This document shows, in pieces, positions 1 to 4,582 of a DNA stretch of 7,094 nucleotides (positions are counted from its first letter, which is position 1; each line of letters begins with the position of its first letter). The notes under the pieces were generated by a model, which saw only the letters and a list, made by a program, of their open reading frames with translations, did no database searches and was not told the origin of the DNA. The stretch comes from Candidatus Stercoripulliclostridium pullicola (GTDB lineage: Bacteria; Bacillota; Clostridia; Christensenellales; DTU072): contig JADINF010000185.1 in the NCBI GenBank assembly GCA_017694145.1, forward strand, positions 1 through 7,094, given 5' to 3'. The position numbers were made by a program, and so were the translations under genes.

Positions 1-65
1 CTTTATACAAGGTAAATATCGCTGATATTTGACGAAAAAAAGTAACTTTTGAAATATTTATTCCG
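1..65. other. AT-rich non-coding end with weak hairpins
   Basis: This short stretch follows the signal peptidase stop. It holds a perfect 7-base AT-rich inverted repeat, AAATATC at 14-20 and GATATTT at 24-30 with a 3-base loop. It also holds AAAAG/CTTTT at 38-50, which on the minus strand runs into a seven-T tract (35-41). The latter could act as a feeble terminator for the unit, but it has almost no G:C pairs. Neither is convincing. The window ends too soon to show what lies beyond. Confidence 0.3.
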
Positions 66-647
66 TCAAGCCGCCGGCAGAAGGGCGTAAGGGCGTTTGA
101 TGAGGCTTATATCCCCTATCCCGTCGTCCTGAACGTATCTTAAAATGACTCTGCCGACTATGTCGTCGACGTTACAGAGAAGTCCCGAACGCGAGTCTTC
201 GGAGTTCAGGCGGTTATCGCCGCAGAAATAGAATTGTCCGTCGGGCACCGTGATGAGCGTCGAAGCGTCCGCGACGCGCGCGCTCGGGATACCCTCTCCG
301 AGGTAGGGCTCGTCTATCGCCTCGCCGTTGACGAATATGCGGTATACGCCGTCCGTATCCGCTTTGATCTCCACGGTGTCGCCGCCGAGCGCTATTATAC
401 GTTTGACGTAATATCTTTCCTTTCCGTCGGGATCGAGCTTATGGGTATTGAATATAACTACGTCGCCGCGCTCGTACTTCCCCTGTTTATACAATATGAC
501 GGTGTCGCCGTCGTGGATCGTGGGCTCCATCGAAGGACCTTCTATCGGTACGGTTGTGAAAAGCCAGTTGGCGAGGAAATACGCCACCAACACGCAGACG
601 AGTATCAATGCGATATAGAAAACGAGTTTAGCGAATTTCGATCTCAT
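66..647 (-). CDS. lepB: Type I signal peptidase (leader peptidase, S26 family)
   Basis: A 193-residue membrane protease that cleaves signal peptides from exported proteins. A short basic N-terminus (MRSKFAK) leads into one transmembrane segment at about residues 8-30, with the catalytic part outside. Box B is GPSMEPTI with nucleophile Ser39; box D is YYVKRIIALGGD with general base Lys82; box E is GDNRLNSEDSR (143-153). All are intact and the length fits the Gram-positive type. The start ATG has no recognisable ribosome binding site. It follows the stop codon of the hydrolase-like gene by only 3 bases and is in the same reading frame, so translation probably depends on ribosomes finishing the upstream gene. 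Being last in this unit, it may help process exported proteins of the locus, but a housekeeping role is equally possible. Confidence 0.96.
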   Translation of the reverse strand: MRSKFAKLVFYIALILVCVLVAYFLANWLFTTVPIEGPSMEPTIHDGDTVILYKQGKYERGDVVIFNTHKLDPDGKERYYVKRIIALGGDTVEIKADTDGVYRIFVNGEAIDEPYLGEGIPSARVADASTLITVPDGQFYFCGDNRLNSEDSRSGLLCNVDDIVGRVILRYVQDDGIGDISLIKRPYALLPAA

Positions 648-650
648 AAG

Positions 651-2333
651 CTAAATAAACAATATGTTGCCGACTACGAGATTATCACCGCGAATGACGA
701 GCACTCTCACGTCCGACCAGGACGTAGGCGACTTCAGGCTCAACGGATCCTTGAAGTCCGAGAGATTGAACTGACTTGCCACGAAAAGTCCTTTCGTGGC
801 GTTTATCCTGTCGCGGGCGGCGTATTCTGTGGCGCCCTCCGCGGAAATGCCTATCAGCGAAACCGTCACTTCGCAACCGGTATCGGAAGCGAATTCCAAT
901 TTGAGGATACGGGAATTGTCGGCGTCGTCGCCCGCCTGGAAATGGTACGTTCTCAGTCCGCCGTACGCGCTGGTCAATCCGCGCATGCCTTTCGAAGTAA
1001 CGACCTCCTTGAGTCCGTTGTGCATGAGCACCGCGCCGTCGTAGTCCTCCACAAAACCGCTCTCCTCGTCGCCCGCCTGATAGACGACCACTATCCTACC
1101 GGTGGCTTTGGCTTCGGAAGGCTTGACGTTGAGTCCCTTGAGCTCGGCGTAGGCAACTATCGACGAAAGGGTAAATCCGTTCTCGTACTCCACGGAAGCG
1201 AACGCGAACAGCGGTTCCTTCTCGTCGTAAGACTCCGCCGAAGCGAGGTATTCGTTGTAAGAAACGGTAAGACAATCGGCTTCTTTCCAATCGCGCACCT
1301 CGTGGTTGTAATCCTTACAGGCATAGAAAACATGCACGTCCTTTATCATCGAAGCCGTGTCGCAGTCGACGTCGAAATAAGGTCTGCCGTCCTCGTTGAC
1401 TCTCAAGTCGATGTCGGGGATATCGGGAAGTTCCGCCGTAGTGCCCGAAACCGCCGCGTGCAACCATATAAGTAAACTTTCATACGCTTCGGGCAAAAGG
1501 AAATCGCCCGCACGCGGGCTGATGACTATATGTACGGAATCCGCAGTCAGTAAAGCTTTCAGGTTGGACAACCTGTCTATGTCGCTGCGGCGGGCGTTAC
1601 TGCCGAGCGCGATAAAAGTGGGCGCTTTCACGTATTTCGCGTAGGCTACGGAAGCCACTCCCGTAAGCCAGCACATACGCTCCTCGTCCATCACTATTTC
1701 TTCGGAGTCGCCGCCGTACCTGTTCCGGCGTATGTACTCGCGGTAACCCGCTCCGTTCAGGCATGCGACCGCGTCGCATTCGCAACCGCTGCCCGCCACC
1801 TGTATTTCCACTTCCACCGCGTCGCCCATACCCATAAGCACGAGTTTACCGTCGCTTATGTTGCGTTTGATAAAAGTCACGGCGCGCTTGACGATCAGCG
1901 AATACAGATATTGGCAGGTTTCCTTGGCGGTAGGCAAAACTTTGCGGATATGATCCCCCGCTCTCGCGAACTCGCCGTAAGAAAGACTTTTGGGAAATTC
2001 GGTAAGCGTATCGGGCGCGACGTGCGAAATATCCGGCACGACCACGATATAGCCTTCCTTCGCGAGCGCTTCGAGAAATTCGCGTTCCGGCGGACGATGG
2101 TACTCCTGTACTATGAGGACGACGGGAGAAGCGTTGTCCGCTTGCTCGCCGCGGAACACTTCGGTCTGTACGCGGACTTTACCGTCTTCCGCGGTAAGCG
2201 CAGTATAAACGTATACGCTCCTCGTTATTCCGGAAACGGTTTCCTCAGTCCCCTTCGTCTCGACTTCGAGAGCTTCGGCATTGGGGTCGTAGCCCTGCCA
2301 TATCGCGGCAGGCATCATTACCTTGTATTCCAT
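651..2333 (-). CDS. Alpha/beta-hydrolase-fold protein, probably catalytically dead, with C-terminal beta domains
   Basis: A 560-residue protein without signal peptide. Residues 65-295 follow a dienelactone-hydrolase or acetyl-xylan-esterase-like pattern: SPVVLIVQEYHR (69-80), the strand GYIVVVPDISH (94-104), FPKSLSYGEF (113-122), the nucleophile-elbow region KLVLMGMGDAV (163-173), and a late PTFIALGSN strand (238-246). The elbow has Gly170 where the catalytic Ser of G-x-S-x-G is expected, and the region where the His usually lies (SPRAGDFLLP, 272-281) has none, so it is probably not a serine hydrolase. Residues 305-405 look like a beta domain. Residues 410-560 look like a jelly-roll of the carbohydrate-binding type, ending WSDVRVLVIRGDNLVVGNIL. 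It lies 21 bases after the GH20 gene, suggesting a shared glycan pathway, perhaps as a binding or regulatory protein. The family name is unknown to me and the pseudoenzyme call is inferred. Confidence 0.8.
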   Translation of the reverse strand: MEYKVMMPAAIWQGYDPNAEALEVETKGTEETVSGITRSVYVYTALTAEDGKVRVQTEVFRGEQADNASPVVLIVQEYHRPPEREFLEALAKEGYIVVVPDISHVAPDTLTEFPKSLSYGEFARAGDHIRKVLPTAKETCQYLYSLIVKRAVTFIKRNISDGKLVLMGMGDAVEVEIQVAGSGCECDAVACLNGAGYREYIRRNRYGGDSEEIVMDEERMCWLTGVASVAYAKYVKAPTFIALGSNARRSDIDRLSNLKALLTADSVHIVISPRAGDFLLPEAYESLLIWLHAAVSGTTAELPDIPDIDLRVNEDGRPYFDVDCDTASMIKDVHVFYACKDYNHEVRDWKEADCLTVSYNEYLASAESYDEKEPLFAFASVEYENGFTLSSIVAYAELKGLNVKPSEAKATGRIVVVYQAGDEESGFVEDYDGAVLMHNGLKEVVTSKGMRGLTSAYGGLRTYHFQAGDDADNSRILKLEFASDTGCEVTVSLIGISAEGATEYAARDRINATKGLFVASQFNLSDFKDPLSLKSPTSWSDVRVLVIRGDNLVVGNILFI

Positions 2334-2338
2334 CGAAC

Positions 2339-2343
2339 GCTCC
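2339..2343 (-). promoter_or_regulatory. Moderate ribosome binding site (GGAGC) of the hydrolase-like gene
   Basis: GGAGC lies 5 bases before the ATG at 2333. A second GGAGC copy just upstream (2344-2348) is inside the stem of the neighbouring hairpin, so this copy is the one left free when the hairpin forms. Confidence 0.5.
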
Positions 2344-2378
2344 GCTCCGGAATCTTAACTTTTTTTGCGTTCCGGAGC
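2344..2378 (-). promoter_or_regulatory. Intergenic stem-loop spanning the GH20 stop codon, next to a ribosome binding site
   Basis: Perfect 9-base inverted repeat, GCTCCGGAA at 2344-2352 and TTCCGGAGC at 2370-2378, with a 17-base A-rich loop. The loop holds the TAA stop of the GH20 gene and a run of seven A on the transcribed strand. In the mRNA the stem ends directly before GGAGC (2339-2343), the likely ribosome binding site 5 bases before the start at 2333. A competing 6-base pairing (2335-2340 with 2367-2372) would cover the bases between that site and the start. There is no U run after it, so it is not a standard terminator. A role in translation control or mRNA processing is inferred. 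Confidence 0.45.
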
Positions 2379-3836
2379 TTTCAGTCTTTTATTGTTAAGC
2401 CGCACTCTCGCGCCCGCTTCGCGCAAAGTTTTGTCGGACACGTTGCGTCCGAATCTGACTACTTCCGCAATCGCGCGCAAGGGCGACGGATCGACTTCAC
2501 CTATTTTAGCACATTTTACACCCTGTTTGTCAATGAGATTGTATATATACTTGAGCCGCGCAAGGAAATCTTTGTAATCCTCGTGCCACGGGCTCCAGGC
2601 TCTCTCCGCCACCGCGAACAGGCGCGGATACGCCTGATAATCGATGCGATCCGAGCTGTCGACGTACTCCGTCCACAACGGCGCTTCCACGCCGATAACC
2701 CCGCCTTTGCCCCCTTCGTCATACGTTTCGGGGTCGAAAGCGAAAGTCTTTCTGAGGGGAGTCATTCCGTAGGGATAATCGAGATAATAACTGAAAAACG
2801 GCGACATTATCACCTTCCTGCCCGCGGCAAGTTCCTGCTTCAGTTTCCGTTTGCTGTCCCCGCCTTCGCTCCAGTACTGCATCACAATGTCGGAAGCGGT
2901 ATTCGCTCCGCGCATACCGTCGTTCCAGTTTATTACGGTTTTGCCGCGCGCGCGACAGACGTCGGCTATCTTATCCATAAAATATGCCTGCAACTCGTCG
3001 TAATCCTTGAGCGAATTCTCGCGCATCACGCGCGCGCAGTCTTCGCAATCCATCCATTTAAGCCTAAGCGCCTCGTCGCCGCCGAGATGAACGTATCCGA
3101 ACGGGAAAATATCCATTATCTCCCCTATCACGTCGGCAAGGAAACGGTAAGTGACTTCCTTACCCGGGCAAAAAACTTCTTCGTGTATGCCGAAAGATTC
3201 TTTAACGGCTATCTCCGCACCCGTACAGGAAAGCGCGGGATAAGCGGCGATCGCCGCGGAAGCGTGTCCGGGAATGTCGAATTCGGGCAGAACGTCTATA
3301 TATCGCGCCGCCGCGTACTCCACTATTTCGCGCATATCCTCTTTGGTATAGAATCCTTTCACCGGCTTGCCGTCGCCGCGAGTCGACGAGCGGTAAGAGC
3401 CGATGTCGGTAAGGAGCGGATAGCGCTCGGACTGTATTCTCCAGCCCTGGTCGTCGGTAAGATGCCAGTGGAAGACGTTCAGCTTGAAAAGCGCCATTAT
3501 GTCCAAGTGACGTTTGATCTCCTCAACGGTGAAGAAATGTCTTGCGCAATCCAGCATAAAGCCTCTGTAAGCGTAACGCGGCGCGTCCTTGATCTCGATA
3601 TGTTTAAGATCGCCTGCCGCGAGAAGCTGGCGCACGGTAACGAGCGCGTAGAAATACCCCGCGTCGTCGGAGCAATATATATTGAGCCCGTTCCCGTCCA
3701 CGGTGAGGCGGTAGCCTTCCCGCGGGATAAGTTCGTCGTAATGCCTTACGGCGTCGCTCTCCTTATAGCAGTAGGTCGAAGGCGAAAGTATCTTTACGCT
3801 CGAAGGTCTGGGGATCACGCCCACGATATCGTTCAT
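2355..3836 (-). CDS. Glycoside hydrolase family 20 beta-N-acetylhexosaminidase
   Basis: A 493-residue enzyme that removes terminal beta-linked GlcNAc or GalNAc by substrate-assisted catalysis. Residues 1-85 are the short N-terminal GH20b domain. The barrel follows with the family hallmarks: RGFMLDCARHF (91-101) with the sugar-binding Arg91, NVFHWHLTDDQGWR (120-133), LPEFDIPGH (183-191), HLGGDE (250-255) with the catalytic pair Asp254-Glu255, INWNDG (302-307), QYW (320-322), and APLWTE (385-390) near the end of the barrel. All key residues are present, so it should be active. No signal peptide is seen, so it probably works in the cytoplasm on imported oligosaccharides such as mucin, host N-glycan or chitin fragments. 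The start has an excellent AAAGGAGG site overlapping the stop of the lipoprotein gene. The C-terminal 15 residues are rich in Lys and Arg. Substrate preference cannot be read from the sequence. Confidence 0.96.
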   Translation of the reverse strand: MNDIVGVIPRPSSVKILSPSTYCYKESDAVRHYDELIPREGYRLTVDGNGLNIYCSDDAGYFYALVTVRQLLAAGDLKHIEIKDAPRYAYRGFMLDCARHFFTVEEIKRHLDIMALFKLNVFHWHLTDDQGWRIQSERYPLLTDIGSYRSSTRGDGKPVKGFYTKEDMREIVEYAAARYIDVLPEFDIPGHASAAIAAYPALSCTGAEIAVKESFGIHEEVFCPGKEVTYRFLADVIGEIMDIFPFGYVHLGGDEALRLKWMDCEDCARVMRENSLKDYDELQAYFMDKIADVCRARGKTVINWNDGMRGANTASDIVMQYWSEGGDSKRKLKQELAAGRKVIMSPFFSYYLDYPYGMTPLRKTFAFDPETYDEGGKGGVIGVEAPLWTEYVDSSDRIDYQAYPRLFAVAERAWSPWHEDYKDFLARLKYIYNLIDKQGVKCAKIGEVDPSPLRAIAEVVRFGRNVSDKTLREAGARVRLNNKRLKAPERKKS

Positions 3837-3843
3837 TATAGGT

Positions 3844-3851
3844 CCTCCTTT
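3844..3851 (-). promoter_or_regulatory. Strong ribosome binding site of the GH20 gene, overlapping upstream stop codon
   Basis: The minus strand reads TGAAAGGAGGACCTATA then ATG. The TGA ends the lipoprotein gene and its last base is the first base of AAAGGAGG, 7 bases before the GH20 start. This supports translational coupling and fixes the start. Confidence 0.85.
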
Positions 3852-4582
3852 CAGTTCAGAGTCAAACTCGAATAAGGTACCGTAAAGTCTTCCGTGCCGT
3901 CGGATATCGACGCGCTTTGAATACTTACGGTACCCGAAGCTCCGGAAACGGTTACCGGTAACGAAATTAAATTACAATCTCCGTTAAGCGCTTCCACGCC
4001 GTCCGAAGAATACAACACCACTCTCAAAGAAGTGGAAGAATTACGCTTGACGGAGAATTTCCAGTTACCGGTATAAAGTATGCTTATCTCTCCCGGCAAG
4101 GTCACGCCGCCCGTGGCGGCGATATCGAAAGCTATGGCGTATACGCCTTTCTCCACGCCCTGTACGCCGCTTGCGGCGACGGTAAGCGTGCGCTGAGCGC
4201 CCGTACCCTCCGCGCTCAGCGCAAGTCTGAACGAGGTGCGCACGCCTTCTGCGGATATAACGCGGTAATTGAACTGCGTGCTCACCCCGCCGTAAGTAAC
4301 GGTGAGAGTCGCGTTCACAGCGCTTACGGAAGTATTCAGACCGCTTATCATATCGGAGGTTATCGGCACGATTTTCGTGGAGCCGTCCGCATAAGTCACG
4401 AGTATCCGCGAGTTGGTAAGATCGGGTTTTTCGTCAAGCACGTAGCTTTCCTTGAAAGAGCCGTCGACGATCTCTATTTTAGCAACCGTTTTCTCGCCTG
4501 GTTGAGCGCATGCGGCGAGTACCGTAAGAGCAGTGACGACGGCGAGAGCGAAAGCCGCCGCTTTCAAAATCTTATTCTTCAT
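3851..4582 (-). CDS. Lipoprotein with Ig-like domain and cohesin-like domain
   Basis: A 243-residue protein. The N-terminus has Lys residues, a hydrophobic stretch and a lipobox LAAC with the lipidated Cys at residue 25, so it should be anchored to the outer face of the cytoplasmic membrane. Residues 33-110 form a Big_3-like Ig domain (YVLDEKPDLTNSRILVTYADGS). Residues 115-243 resemble a cohesin: a TLTVAASGV opening strand, then GVYAIAFDI, a central LRVVLYSSDG strand, and the closing pattern LISLPVTVSGASGTVSI plus ISDG. Cohesin identity is my reading of the pattern and is not certain; another adhesin-type beta-sandwich is the alternative. The start ATG has a good ribosome binding site (GGAGGA, 8 bases upstream) inside the end of the dockerin gene. 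The overlap with that gene fits a receptor and ligand made together. I do not see catalytic residues. Confidence 0.85.
   Translation of the reverse strand: MKNKILKAAAFALAVVTALTVLAACAQPGEKTVAKIEIVDGSFKESYVLDEKPDLTNSRILVTYADGSTKIVPITSDMISGLNTSVSAVNATLTVTYGGVSTQFNYRVISAEGVRTSFRLALSAEGTGAQRTLTVAASGVQGVEKGVYAIAFDIAATGGVTLPGEISILYTGNWKFSVKRNSSTSLRVVLYSSDGVEALNGDCNLISLPVTVSGASGTVSIQSASISDGTEDFTVPYSSLTLN
3854..4240 (-). other. Cohesin-like domain
   Basis: About 129 residues, close to the usual cohesin length of 130-150. The order of strands follows the cohesin pattern: an opening RTLTVAASGV strand; the GVYAIAFDI strand, equivalent to the 'gi.a..f.l.yd' segment; a mid-domain charged or aromatic stretch (NWKFSVKR); the SLRVVLYSS strand; the C-N-L-I-S-L-P-V-T-V strand, equivalent to 'g.la.i.f.v'; and a last ISDGTEDF segment. 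The neighbouring dockerin gene supports the call by context. A profile search is needed to settle it. Confidence 0.6.
4508..4519 (-). other. Lipobox (LAAC) of the cohesin-like lipoprotein
   Basis: Residues 22-25 read L-A-A-C after a hydrophobic segment beginning MKNKILKAAAFALAVV. This is a standard signal peptidase II site, with lipid attachment at Cys25. The residue after the Cys is Ala, and the following QPGEKT is a typical flexible linker. Confidence 0.85.

Noticed and set aside
35..50. Rho-independent terminator after the signal peptidase
   Set aside because: The stem is only five pairs with one G:C, too weak to call a terminator, although a T run follows on the minus strand. I mention it only as a weak possibility in the flank entry.
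234..1475. 413-codon open frame on the plus strand
   Set aside because: Antisense to the signal peptidase and hydrolase-like genes, crosses their junction, has no ribosome binding site that stands out and no domain pattern.
3033..3048. C-E-D-C motif in the GH20 protein as a possible metal site
   Set aside because: A W-x-x-C-x-x-C segment after the HxGGDE motif is common in bacterial GH20 enzymes, so it is ordinary for the family.
1911..3875. 654-codon open frame on the plus strand
   Set aside because: It lies opposite the GH20 gene and part of the hydrolase-like gene, both of which have clear family motifs or a coherent fold pattern. Its translation is rich in Arg, His, Phe and Val with no recognisable domain. 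It is a by-product of the codon bias of the true genes.
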